Positions 33,514 to 44,000 of a stretch of 49,172 nucleotides of DNA are shown here, piece after piece. The notes beneath the pieces are model-generated. The model saw only the letters and a list, made by a program, of their open reading frames with translations. It had not been told where the DNA came from and did not search any database. A program made the position numbers and the translations under genes. The number at the start of each line of letters is the position of its first letter. Position 1 is the first letter of the stretch. The stretch comes from Crocosphaera sp. (GTDB lineage: Bacteria > Cyanobacteriota > Cyanobacteriia > Cyanobacteriales > Microcystaceae). The stretch covers positions 1 through 49,172 of the forward strand of contig NZ_JASJEB010000120.1 of NCBI RefSeq assembly GCF_030064895.1, given 5' to 3'.

Positions 33514-34215
33514 TTAGAAAAGTTTGTGAGGATTGAGAAAAATTAATCCAGCAATAACTAATACAGCAGTAGTTAAACTATTTTCGGGGACACTTTGTGG
33601 AGTAGTATCATTTGAAGCCACCCTAACATTATCAAAAAAAGTACTTTCTGAGTCGGCAGAACCAAGTGAATCGGTTGATTGACCATTTGCACCTAAATCA
33701 AAATTAATGGCAAAGGTTTTTGCTTCTAACATATCTTCTAAACTTTCCCCATTAGAGGAATTGAGAACAATTGTTGCTAAGTTTAAGTTCCCTACAGCGG
33801 GTATATCAACATAGTCATCGCTGTAAATACTAAATCCATATTCACGTGGTCTATTTGTTGAAGGATCTATTGCCCATTGAGAGAATTCCGCTCCTAACAT
33901 ACCAGTGTTAAGGTCCAAGGTAAACGAGGTAGTTGTTGGCAAGTCTTCTGTTTTTGTAACCAATTCGTGATCGTAATCTATATCTCGATAATTAGTTAAT
34001 CGAAAATCTGTTAACGACTCAAACCCAATTAACCTGTTATAAGCGTCTACGGAGCTATCGTCCCATTCTAATGACAGATTACCTACTATATTGTCCTGAT
34101 CATCAAATATATTCAGACCGAGTGATGCAGCTTTAACGGTGCTAATAGGGGCAAGACTTAAAACAGCACCCATACCTATACCTAGTATTCCTAGAGAAGC
34201 TTGTTTGATGTTCAT
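33514..34215 (-). CDS. secreted PEP-CTERM-like protein (cistern-type)
   Basis: 233 residues. Signal peptide MNIKQASLGILGIGMGAVLS with cleavage near STVKA-ASLG. The mature part is beta-rich, without Cys. The C-terminus SVPENSLTTAVLVIAGLIFL followed by NPHKLF has the Pro-Glu-hydrophobic layout of a PEP-CTERM signal, but with Asn in place of the second Pro and only a weak basic end. Surface or matrix role is inferred. Convergent with the similar gene at 32896. Confidence 0.6.
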   Translation of the reverse strand: MNIKQASLGILGIGMGAVLSLAPISTVKAASLGLNIFDDQDNIVGNLSLEWDDSSVDAYNRLIGFESLTDFRLTNYRDIDYDHELVTKTEDLPTTTSFTLDLNTGMLGAEFSQWAIDPSTNRPREYGFSIYSDDYVDIPAVGNLNLATIVLNSSNGESLEDMLEAKTFAINFDLGANGQSTDSLGSADSESTFFDNVRVASNDTTPQSVPENSLTTAVLVIAGLIFLNPHKLF

Positions 34216-34718
34216 ATTCTATTACTCTTAAATGGTCAGTTCTGTTTCTGGACCTAGCTTAATTATGAAACTGTTATTTATCAATGTTTAAAATCACTAT
34301 TAGTATATGATTTTGATCATCGACGATTTATAATAGATATGTTAAATAAAATCGGTCAAAATATTATTATTTTTATAGCTTTATCCTCAGTAAATATCCT
34401 GAGATAAGTCAAGTCAATATTAAGTAATTTTACTGTTGACTTGAATATATTGCTTTTGCCCTAGACTGTAATCTTTACATTAACTCACGAGAGTAGAATA
34501 GTTAGAAAATAAGCTAATAATATCTAAATGACTTTTGATTTATATCTCTTAGAAGGTATTAGATACTTTTTGTAAAGTCAATCTTAAGAAAACTCTAGGG
34601 GATATTAGCCTAGTTTAATAAACAAAATAATGAAATAATTTACCCTAATAACTGTAGTTTACCTAACGCAAACTACTTAATACTTAATATCTCGTTTGAT
34701 AATAGTTTATTACGCCAA
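34216..34718. other. 503-base AT-rich intergenic region with inverted repeats
   Basis: No gene seen. A perfect 9-bp inverted repeat tcaagtcaa (34409-34417) / ttgacttga (34436-34444) has an 18-nt spacer. A 7-bp stem gtagttt/aaactac lies at 34653-34675, just downstream of the minus-strand gene ending at 34719. Either could be an operator or weak terminator. Confidence 0.5.
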
Positions 34719-36059
34719 CTATTTTATGACTTTAATGATAACAGCATGGTTTTCTTTTTCTCCTTGTTTATTGTGGGATTCTTTTAGATAAAATTCTACT
34801 TTAATCGTGTCTAGTTCCTCTATTGAATAAGAATGCGGAAAAAATCTACTCATTATCTGAGGACGTTGCGTTATTAAATCTAGTTTTTCTTCTCCATTTA
34901 TATAAAGTTCCCAGTTGATTATTAAATGTATTTTAATCTTATTTTCTTCACCAAGGTTTTGTAATTCATTTACCCTTAATAACTCGATTATTATTAAATC
35001 AGGTATATTGGTAACTATGCTTAAAACAGCAACCTTCGCATCAATTAAGGGTGCAACATCCGTAATCAATGTTTTAAACTGCTGATAAGTATCCTCAATT
35101 CTTTGTCTTACTTTATCACTAATGTTTTCAAAATCTCCATTGTTATAAATAGATTTACATTCTACAATTGTTAAACAGTGTTCTGTTAACCAAAATAAAT
35201 CAACTTCAGCAAAGTTATGTGTTTCATCTTGTTTAGTTAATTCTCCTCCTAGTTGAGTGTAACTTGACCATTTAATTTGAGAGAGAATATTAATGGACAT
35301 GAGAATAGCTAATCCACCTGTTTGAAACAATTTTAGTGCTAATTCATTAAGTTTATAAGTGATGGTTTCATGTTTATCAAAAGGCAACAGAAACAACTCA
35401 CCACATCCTTTACATTCATTAACTTCGTTAACTTCTTCTAATGAGTAAAAATTAAGCAAATTGCAAGTAGGACAATTAGCAGAATAACCACGATTTATTA
35501 ATGATTTTTCTACGAAATTAGATAATTTTTTTGTACATTTTACCTGTGCTTTTCTTTTTTGTGATTTACTCTGTGATTCCCAATGACAATCTGTTATTAA
35601 ATATTTGATTAAATCACCAAAATTTAATAACTCTTTAGCTTTATATTTTAAGAAAGCACTAAGAATATCTGCCCCTTCTTTATCAATAAGAAAGATTGCT
35701 TTTTCAATTCCTCCAAGAGGAAATTGACTAATAGGTGGTATTAATATTCTTCCTTGGGCAAATTCCGCAATTCTATCATTAATAATAGGATGATATTTTC
35801 CACTAAATGGTTCAACTTTTTCGATAATATTTTCATCTATTTGTCTAGAAGAAAAAATAAAATCTGGATTAATTGAACTTAAAGCAAATTTTAGTTTTTC
35901 AAGTTCTTCCTCATTACTAGGAATGGGAAAAATAGCATTCGCAAAACCTCCCGAAATATGGGTATAAAGTTTTACTGCATCAAGAATATTTCCTCCATTT
36001 GCTACTAAATAGACTAAACGAAGAAGAGAAGATTAAATATCAATACTTGCTAATTGCAT
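34719..36059 (-). pseudogene. nuclease-like gene with zinc ribbon, interrupted by TAA at codon 9
   Basis: From ATG 36059 the frame reads MQLASIDI, then a TAA at 36033-36035, then SSLLRLVYLVANGGNILDAV and stays open for a further 437 codons to the stop at 34719. No ATG, GTG or TTG occurs after that TAA until a TTG at 35459, so an intact product cannot be made. The C-terminal half has a zinc ribbon CPTC...CKGC (near 35464-35475 and 35410-35420) and a PD-(D/E)XK-like motif FAEVDLFWLTEHCLTIVECK. The N-terminal 190 residues are unrecognised. A shorter 246-residue protein from TTG 35459 would split the zinc ribbon. Single-base nonsense (for example GAA or CAA to TAA) is the simplest explanation. 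Confidence 0.65.
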
Positions 36060-36198
36060 CTTGTGTAAAAAGATTCTAATCTGTTAATACAATCAAGATT
36101 TTATGGCAAATCCAAACAACTCATAAAGAGCGAAGGATTTTCCCTGTTTGCTCTGGGAAAAATCATAAGTTACTTTTTCTATAATCTTCAAAGAATTA

Positions 36199-36269
<71 letters not shown>

Positions 36270-36514
36270 GTTTTAGACACTCTTACAACTATAGCAAAGA
36301 TTGTTCAACGAAGGCAAGAGCTAAATTAAAACAAAACCTAAATTTTTCTAAAGAAACGTAACAGTGATCTTACCTAGAAAACCCACTTGTGCAGTGGAAG
36401 AAACTGACATAAGGTCTCTTACCATCGGTTCAACGGTGAGTATAGACTGAAAATGGAGGTGAGGCGTGTCAATAAAAAGCCGTTCTTTGTTTACTTTACG
36501 CCCAAAAAATCCTA
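36270..36514. other. intergenic region upstream of the secreted Cys protein
   Basis: 245 bases between the tRNA-Cys 5' end and the next gene. It carries both promoters, but I see no confident -10/-35 pair and no gene. Confidence 0.5.
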
Positions 36515-36850
36515 ATGAATAAAACTTACAAACTACTGGTCGGGACAATGTTATTGTTGGGATTAAATACTGTATCCTTAGCTGAAAAGGCCGATGCAGC
36601 GAATCCTTTTACACAATTTTATAATAACACTTGTGTTCCTGAAGCGAAAAAAGTGGGGTTAACTGAAGCAGAAGCAACCCAAATTTGCGAATGCACAATT
36701 AAAACATTACGACAAAAATACTCCACTGAAGCGTTTGCAACCCTTTACACCCAATATACAAATGGGGATAATACAGCCAGAAGAACCCTAACCCGTTATG
36801 GGGAAACCTGTTCTCAGGACGTTCTGGATGATATTCTTTGGGAAAACTAA
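36515..36850 (+). CDS. small secreted protein with four cysteines, function unknown
   Basis: 111 residues. Signal peptide MNKTYKLLVGTMLLLGLNTV, cleavage near ADA-AN. Mature part about 82 residues, helical, with C40, C58, C60 and C99, which could form two disulfides (CVPEAKKVGLTEAEATQICE, then CTIKTLRQKY). It is isolated, 137 nt before the RND permease gene. I do not recognise a named family. Confidence 0.65.
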   Translation: MNKTYKLLVGTMLLLGLNTVSLAEKADAANPFTQFYNNTCVPEAKKVGLTEAEATQICECTIKTLRQKYSTEAFATLYTQYTNGDNTARRTLTRYGETCSQDVLDDILWEN

Positions 36851-36986
36851 ACCCAAAAATGATGATCTTCTGGATCAATAATTAGGGAAATTTCGTCATC
36901 CATCCCCATAAGCTGAAGACTTTTTTAAGATTGGTTTTCAGCTAACTTTGTTATAACCATAAGATAGGTGTGAGTAAGGCAAACGT

Positions 36987-39635
36987 ATGAGATCATCTTG
37001 GCGAGAACAGTTGAATATATCCCGTGTGGCCATAAAATACGCACGAGTAACCGTGTTTATAGCGATCGCAGTGGCAGTAGCAGGGATATTTGCTTTTAGT
37101 TCCCTCAAATACGCCTTATTTCCGGAAATTCCCTTTCCTGTTGTCATTGTTCAGGGAACTGCACCGTTAGAAACTACTTTAGAGACTGAGAAACAGTTAA
37201 CCAACCCTCTAGAAACCTCTTTGCGATCGCTGGAGAATGCGGAACTGTTTTCTTCTACGTATCCTGGGCAAACTATCATCAATGTAGCTTTTGCAGCCGG
37301 TTTGAATCTAGATCAATCGACGCAAACGGTTAAAAACTACCTCGAACAAGCAAGTTTACCTTCTGATAGCACCATAGAGGTTACACCGTTTAATCTGAAT
37401 GAGTCGGTAGCTGTAACCTATGCTATTTCCAGTGAGACGCAACCAGTAAACATTTTAGCATCTATTACTCAAGAAACAATTATCCCTTCCCTGGAAGCGG
37501 TTCCAGGGGTGAGACGGGTTGATTTATTAGGAGATAGTTCTTTAAGAGATGCAGATAATAATAGTTTAAATACTAATCCTCCGACATTAACTCGTTTAAA
37601 TCAAGAGGATATTTTAGCGGTTCAAGTGATTAAAAAAGCTGAGGGGAATACTTTAGATGTGGTTGCTGCTGTAGAAGAAGAAATTAGTAATTTGAGAGAA
37701 AATTTCCCAAATATTCGTTTAGTTATTGCCGAAACTCAAGCAGATTATATTAAAGAAGCAAGTCAAGCTACTTTAGAAGCGTTATTAGGGGCTATTTTTC
37801 TGGCTATTTTAGTTATTTTTCCTTTTTTACGTAATATTCAAGCTACTTTAATTACTGCCTTAGCTATTCCGATGTCATTGTTAGGAACTTTTATTGTGAT
37901 GGCGGTGGCAGGGTTTAATTTAGAAACAATTACATTATTGGGTTTAGCTTTAGTTATTGGTATTATTGTTGATGATGCTATTGTGGATGTGGAAAATATT
38001 TCTCGTCATATTGATGAGGGAATGAGTCCTAAACAAGCAGCAATTAAAGGAACAGATGAAATTGGCTTAACTGTGTCTGCTTCAACTTTAACTTTAGCGG
38101 CAGTGTTTCTTCCTATTGCTTTGATTGGGGGGAATTTAGGACAATTTTTTAAACCTTTTGGTATGACTGTAGCTGCTGCGGTTTTAATCTCTTTATTAGT
38201 GGCAAGAACTTTATCCCCAGTTCTAGCGATGTATTGGATTAAACCGAGAAAAAGAAAGGTAAAAAATCAACAAAAACCGTTTATTTTAGTTCCTATATAT
38301 AGACGTATTTTAAATTGGTCTCTATACCATCGTAAAGCAGTTATTGGTATTGCTTTAGTAAGTTTTGTTGTGGGTTTAGGGTTAATTCCTTTTATTCCTC
38401 AAGGGTTTGTTCCTAAGTTAGATCGAGGAGAGTTTAATGTTATTTATACTTTGCCTAATCCGAAAATTCCCAATCGTTTAAAAATACCTCAAGAAAGTGA
38501 CAATAATCAGCCTTCTTTATTTCAAGGTTTAATGGACTCTCCTGAACGCTTTTTATTGGGCAGAAATTATCGAGTTGGTAGTAGATTAGAAGGGTTAATT
38601 TTAGAAGAAAATAATGTTGAATCAGCCTATACTATTGCCGGTTATCAAGGTAATCCTCTTAGGGGCAGAATCTATGTTCAACTTAAGGATAATCGGACTT
38701 TAAGCACTAGCCAAATTCAGGAAAAAATCAGAGAAAAGTTGCCACAGTTGAAAGGAGGAAGTATTAGTGTAGAGGATATTCTTTTTATTGAAACTGGTGA
38801 TGATAGTCCTTTTAAAATTGCTCTACTCAGTAATAATTTAGATAGTTTACAAGAAACAGCTAATAAATTAAAAAATCGCTTAGAAAATATCTCAGGATTA
38901 GTAGATATTAAACTATCAGCTAGTACAGAAAATGCAGCTATTGAGCATTTTCAACAACAAAGAGTAATCTATTTAACGGCTAATTTATCTGAAGGAATTG
39001 GCTTAGGAGATGTTACCAAAAAAGTGATAACAATTGCTGAAGAAATGTTACCTAATGATGTTACTTTTGATATTCAAGGTGCATCAGCACAAGTACAGAG
39101 TATTTTTCAAGAATTTGCTATGGCTTTATTCTTCGCTATTCTGTCGATGATGGTGATTTTATATTTGACTTTTGGTCGCTTTTTAGAGTCTTTTGTGGTA
39201 CTTTTATCCTTACCTTTATCTGTTGTTGGGGCAATGTTTGCTTTATTAATTACTCAAAGCGATTTTGGTATGATATCTTTAATTGGGTTAATATTCCTGT
39301 TAGGATTACTGGATAAAAATGCGATTCTCTTGATGGATTATACCAACCAATTAAGAGAACAGGGAATGAGTCGTCATCATGCTATCCTCAAGACAGGAGA
39401 AATCAGATTACGACCGATTATTATGACCACTGCATCAACTATTTTAGGGATGCTTCCTATAGCAGTTGGTTTGGGTGCTGGTGCAGAATTAAGACAACCC
39501 ATGGCCGTCGCTATTATTGGGGGTTTAATTACATCTTCTGTGTTAAGTTTAATTGTGGTTCCTGTACTTTATACTTTATTAGAAGATGCTTGGGAAAAAC
39601 TTGTTTTCCCAAAAATGAAACGAGTTGATAATTAA
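36987..39635 (+). CDS. RND-family efflux permease (HAE1/AcrB-like)
   Basis: 882 residues, shorter than typical AcrB-type permeases (about 1030), mainly in the periplasmic loops. Two homologous halves, each with a first transmembrane helix, a periplasmic domain and five further helices. Proton-relay and motif residues are seen in GLALVIGIIVDDAIVDVENI. Inner membrane. No membrane-fusion or TolC-type gene is adjacent, so its partners must be elsewhere. HIP1 sites occur at 37063 and 37224. Substrate unknown. Confidence 0.9.
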   Translation: MRSSWREQLNISRVAIKYARVTVFIAIAVAVAGIFAFSSLKYALFPEIPFPVVIVQGTAPLETTLETEKQLTNPLETSLRSLENAELFSSTYPGQTIINVAFAAGLNLDQSTQTVKNYLEQASLPSDSTIEVTPFNLNESVAVTYAISSETQPVNILASITQETIIPSLEAVPGVRRVDLLGDSSLRDADNNSLNTNPPTLTRLNQEDILAVQVIKKAEGNTLDVVAAVEEEISNLRENFPNIRLVIAETQADYIKEASQATLEALLGAIFLAILVIFPFLRNIQATLITALAIPMSLLGTFIVMAVAGFNLETITLLGLALVIGIIVDDAIVDVENISRHIDEGMSPKQAAIKGTDEIGLTVSASTLTLAAVFLPIALIGGNLGQFFKPFGMTVAAAVLISLLVARTLSPVLAMYWIKPRKRKVKNQQKPFILVPIYRRILNWSLYHRKAVIGIALVSFVVGLGLIPFIPQGFVPKLDRGEFNVIYTLPNPKIPNRLKIPQESDNNQPSLFQGLMDSPERFLLGRNYRVGSRLEGLILEENNVESAYTIAGYQGNPLRGRIYVQLKDNRTLSTSQIQEKIREKLPQLKGGSISVEDILFIETGDDSPFKIALLSNNLDSLQETANKLKNRLENISGLVDIKLSASTENAAIEHFQQQRVIYLTANLSEGIGLGDVTKKVITIAEEMLPNDVTFDIQGASAQVQSIFQEFAMALFFAILSMMVILYLTFGRFLESFVVLLSLPLSVVGAMFALLITQSDFGMISLIGLIFLLGLLDKNAILLMDYTNQLREQGMSRHHAILKTGEIRLRPIIMTTASTILGMLPIAVGLGAGAELRQPMAVAIIGGLITSSVLSLIVVPVLYTLLEDAWEKLVFPKMKRVDN

Positions 39636-39661
39636 TTAGGGTTGAGGTTATATCATTAATA

Positions 39662-40147
39662 ATGAGAAAAAAATCTGCGATCGCATTAGGAAGTAATCTA
39701 GGAGATTCCTTAAACATTTTAGAGACAACAATCACCTTGTTATCTCAACATCCTTGTCTTGAATTAATAAACTGTTCACCTTGGTATCGAACCACTCCTA
39801 TCGGACCACCTCAACCAGATTATTTGAATGGTTGTGCTATCTTAGAAACCAGTTTAAACCCAGAAGACTTATTACAAACTTTACTCGCTATAGAACAAAA
39901 ATTTGGGCGTATTCGTAGAGAAAAATGGGGTCCGAGAACACTGGATTTAGATTTATTATTATATGATGATTTAATCTTAGATACTCCTAATTTAACGATA
40001 CCTCATCCTCTAATGTTAGACCGAGCATTTGTATTAGTTCCTTTGGCAGATATTGCAGTAACTTGGGTTCATCCTATTACAAAAAAAACGATCCAAGAAC
40101 ACCTTAACGGGTTAAACTGTGAAGGTGTTCAACCATTAATTAGTTAA
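39662..40147 (+). CDS. folK: FolK, 6-hydroxymethyl-7,8-dihydropterin pyrophosphokinase
   Basis: 161 residues, full length. Signature segments: AIALGSNLGDSLNILE, SPWYRTTPIGPPQPDYLNGC, RIRREKWGPRTLDLDLLLYD and IPHPLMLDRAFVLVPL. It transfers pyrophosphate from ATP to 6-hydroxymethyl-dihydropterin in folate synthesis. It starts 27 nt after the RND gene and is followed 4 nt later by the Nudix gene, so a small operon is likely. Confidence 0.95.
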   Translation: MRKKSAIALGSNLGDSLNILETTITLLSQHPCLELINCSPWYRTTPIGPPQPDYLNGCAILETSLNPEDLLQTLLAIEQKFGRIRREKWGPRTLDLDLLLYDDLILDTPNLTIPHPLMLDRAFVLVPLADIAVTWVHPITKKTIQEHLNGLNCEGVQPLIS

Positions 40148-40151
40148 GTTT

Positions 40152-40718
40152 ATGTCAACAGAAAAGGAATTACCGACTTATATAGAACAACAGCTTTTTT
40201 ATCGAGGCAGAAAATTCAATTTTGATGTCAATAAATTACGTTTACCCAATGGGGTTGAGGGGAACTGGGAATGTATTCGTCATCCTGGAGGGGCCTTAGC
40301 TGTTCCTATTACCAAAGAAGGGAAATTAGTATTAGTTAAACAGTATCGTTTTGCAGTAGAAAAAAGAATTTTGGAGTTTCCTGCCGGAACTTTAGAAGTT
40401 AACGAAGAAGCAGCAATTACTATTAAAAGAGAAATACAAGAAGAAACGGGTTATGAAGCCAAGAAATGGGATTTTTTAGGAGAGTTTCCTTTAGCACCTG
40501 GTTATTCTGATGAATATATTTATGCTTTTTTAGCACAGGAATTAGAAAAGTTAGAACACCCTCCCGAACAAGATGATGATGAAGATATTGAGGTTATTCT
40601 AATGAGTTTTGAGGAATTTGAACAAGGTATTATATCAGGAGAAATTATAGATGGTAAAACTATTGCTAGTTTTTTCATGGCTAAATTATTTTTAGAAAAA
40701 AATAGTAACGTGAGTTAA
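40152..40718 (+). CDS. Nudix hydrolase, ADP-ribose pyrophosphatase-like
   Basis: 188 residues. Complete Nudix box GTLEVNEEAAITIKREIQEE followed by TGY. The fold and the opening with VPITKEGKLVLVKQYRFAVE fit the ADP-ribose pyrophosphatase (NudF) group, which splits ADP-ribose into AMP and ribose-5-phosphate. It follows folK by 4 nt and could be cotranscribed. The exact substrate is not decidable from sequence. Confidence 0.85.
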   Translation: MSTEKELPTYIEQQLFYRGRKFNFDVNKLRLPNGVEGNWECIRHPGGALAVPITKEGKLVLVKQYRFAVEKRILEFPAGTLEVNEEAAITIKREIQEETGYEAKKWDFLGEFPLAPGYSDEYIYAFLAQELEKLEHPPEQDDDEDIEVILMSFEEFEQGIISGEIIDGKTIASFFMAKLFLEKNSNVS

Positions 40719-41018
40719 GAGTTCGGAGTTCAGAGCTATGATTTATATAAACTATAATTATGTGAAAAGGTGGGCAATAGTTTTAGCTAAATCATTAATT
40801 TATTCAACTGGTTTCTTTGCCCACCCTACGCTTTTTGTTCCATTTAGCATTGGTTCCCCGTCGTTAATGTTTAAACTCTGTTTAACTTAACTGCAAGTTT
40901 TTGAGAAAGTTATAGATCAATAAAATGATTAAGTTATCACCACAAGGTTATTCTATAGTTCTATGATTTTCCTGATTTTAATTGAAGTAGAACTGTCATT
41001 CCGAGGAAATTAAGAACT
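40719..41018. other. 300-base intergenic region with heptamer and palindromic repeats
   Basis: No gene. It starts with a heptamer run (gagttcggagttcagagc). An inverted repeat ggtgggcaa (40769-40777) / ttgcccacc (40817-40825) with a 39-nt loop follows, the same family as at 21078. The rest is the leader of the NACHT gene; GAGGA lies about 13 nt before its ATG. Confidence 0.6.
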
Positions 41019-44000
41019 ATGGCACTAGATTTATCTTTAATTGGTAAAGCATTAACTCCTTTACTTAAACCTACCGCAACTTTGACTTATAACAAAGTTA
41101 TTGGTAGAGAAATATTAGAAAAAAGGGAGTTAAAAGAAACAGCATTACAGCCAATTTTGGAAAAAGCTACAGAAAAAGTTTTAGACGTTATACAAGAATA
41201 TGATGACCCTGAAAGTCATCCTATTTGTTCCTTCCTTCTTTCCCCTGAAGCAGAACAGATTATTAGACAGGTTTATAGTGCTTCAAGTTTGGATAATAAA
41301 GAAAATAATTTAGATACAATTGAAAGAGAATTTTTACAAGCTTTTTATTTATATACAGGTATTGATGACAGTAGTTTTGAACAACAAAATATTAAAATTT
41401 TTGATATTTTAGTCGAAGGATGCGAACAAGTTTTAACGAATGCTATTGATAAAGGAAGATTGTCTGCTCATGAAGCTAAATCTAACTTACGTCATCGTCT
41501 TCTTGTAGATGAATTACGCAATATTCAGAGAGTTTTAGATTGTTTAGATAAACAAGATAAATCAACGGTTCAAGATATCTTAAAATTTGAAAAAGACTAT
41601 CGTAAGCAAGTTGCTAACCGTCACGGTTATATTAATCCTCCCTTTGTCGATGCAACTAAAAAAATTCCGATGGATGAGATTTATGTTTGTCCTAACTTTC
41701 TTCCTAACTATTATTCTAGTACAACAGATTCAGAAAATTTATCAATAACTGAATTTTATAGTATATTACATCGTACCGTGCTATTAGGTGATCCTGGCGG
41801 TGGAAAATCGACTTTTTCACAAAAATTATGCTATGATTTGGCGACAAAATATGAAAATAGATTATTAGCTGATAGACAAGTTACTCCTTTTTTAGTTATT
41901 TTACGAGACTATGCTTCGCAAAAACAACAAAGATATTGTTCTATTTTAGAATTTATCAACGATAATATTAAAGCTGATTATCAGATAACATCTGTTCCAA
42001 CTGATGCGGTTGAATATTTATTGTTAAATGGTCGTGCTGTGGTTATTTTTGACGGTTTAGATGAATTAACCAATACAAGTGATCGCCAAAAAATTCGGGA
42101 TGATGTAGAGTCTTTTGCTAATTTATATTCTTCTGTTCTTATCTTGGTTACTTCCCGTGAAGTGGGTTATAAAGAAGCACCTTTAAATGAGGAGATATTT
42201 AATAGTTTTAGCTTAGGATCTTTTAATGATAAACAAGTTAAAGAGTACACAGAAAAATGGTTCAAAGTAACAACAGATGAGACAGAATATAAAAGAACTA
42301 AAAAGGTGGAAGCATTCCTTAATGAAAGTAAAGGAGTTCCTGATTTACAAAAAAATCCCTTAATGTTAGGACTAATGTGTAACATCTATCGAGGAGAAGG
42401 ATATATCCCGAGAAATAGACCAGATGTTTATGAAAAATGTGCGGATATGTTATTTGAAAGATGGGACAAAAGAAGAGACATTAAGTTACCTAGTTCTATC
42501 CAAAATATTCAATCACAAATTAAACCCACTATCATGTATTTAGCAAATTGGATATATAGTGAACAATCATTACAAGGGGGAGTTATTGAACAAAAGTTAA
42601 TTAGAAAAGCATCAGAATATCTCTTAAAACGTCGCTTTGATGATCCTGACGAAGCAGAACAAGCAGCAGGAGAATTTGTCCATTTTTGTCGTGGACGTGC
42701 TTGGGTCTTTACTGATGTAGGAACCAATAGAGATGGAGAGAATTTATACAAGTTTACCCATCGAACTTTTTTAGAATATTTTACTGCTTGTAGTTTAGTT
42801 AGAAATAGTAAAAGTGTAGAAGTATTATTCAATATACTGTTAGAAAAAATTGCTAATCAAGAATGGGATATGGTTTGTCAATTAGCTTTTAAACTACAAG
42901 ATAAAAAGACAGAAGATGGGGGAGATGAGTTATTAAATAGTTTAGTTGATGAAATAGACAAAGCTAAAGATAATCTGGAAAGACAAGGTAATTTATTAGA
43001 TTTTGCTGTCAGATGTTTAGAGTTTATTGTTCCTAGTCCTAAAGTGACTAAAAAGATTACTAAAGCTACTATTGATTATTGTATTACTTTGGGATGTTTA
43101 GAGCAATTCAATCGGATAAAATTCAATCATATCGATTATGTTAGTCCTAAAAAAGTATTAGATCATCTTAGTCAATCAAATGATGAAAATATTTCCTCTA
43201 TTTTAGAGAAAAGTGAATCAATTTTAATAGCTTATCTCAACAATGGTGATGATTATAAAAAGATTTTGGCATTAGAAATTTTAGATTACTATTCCCCTAA
43301 ACCTTTGTTTAATTTGAGAATATTGGAACATATAGAATTAAGTTGTAAAAATAGTTTATTAGAATTGCTGAAAAAATCTATTATTCCGCATACATATAGA
43401 TACCTTATAAATAAAATAGTCTCAATTGATGACTTATTTAAATGGCATGGATTTGAAGGTTTATTTCAAACATATAACTATATTCTTTTTCCTAGCTATG
43501 TTATGCCTATTATTTTTAAAATTTTTGATCATATTTTAAACATTGAATCAGAAGAAAAAATGCAAAAATTATCAATTATTATTCAAACTTTAGAAGAGTA
43601 TATAATGCTAAAAAATAAGCCAATTATTTCAATAAAAATCAAGAAGAAAATTAAGAGAAAATTTTCGTCAAAGTGGTTTTTTGAATTTTATCAATTTCGT
43701 GGCAATTATGTTTTAGATTTTGATTATGTTTTTGTGCTTTCTTTATTAACAATGATTTTTTTGGAATTAAATAATTTTCCTTTTTTAAATAATCTGAATA
43801 AATTTAGGGATTATTCAAAAAAATCAAAAAAAACAGGTATTTTCAATAGTATTTCCTATACGTTTGTTGCGAGATTTAAACCAAAATACATTAAGAAAGT
43901 ACAAGATGAATTAGATCATTGTAAATTTACACCCGAACAACAAGCATTAATTTGGCAATGGGTAAGAAGAGAAATTGACTTTGTTGAGAAACCTCAAGAC

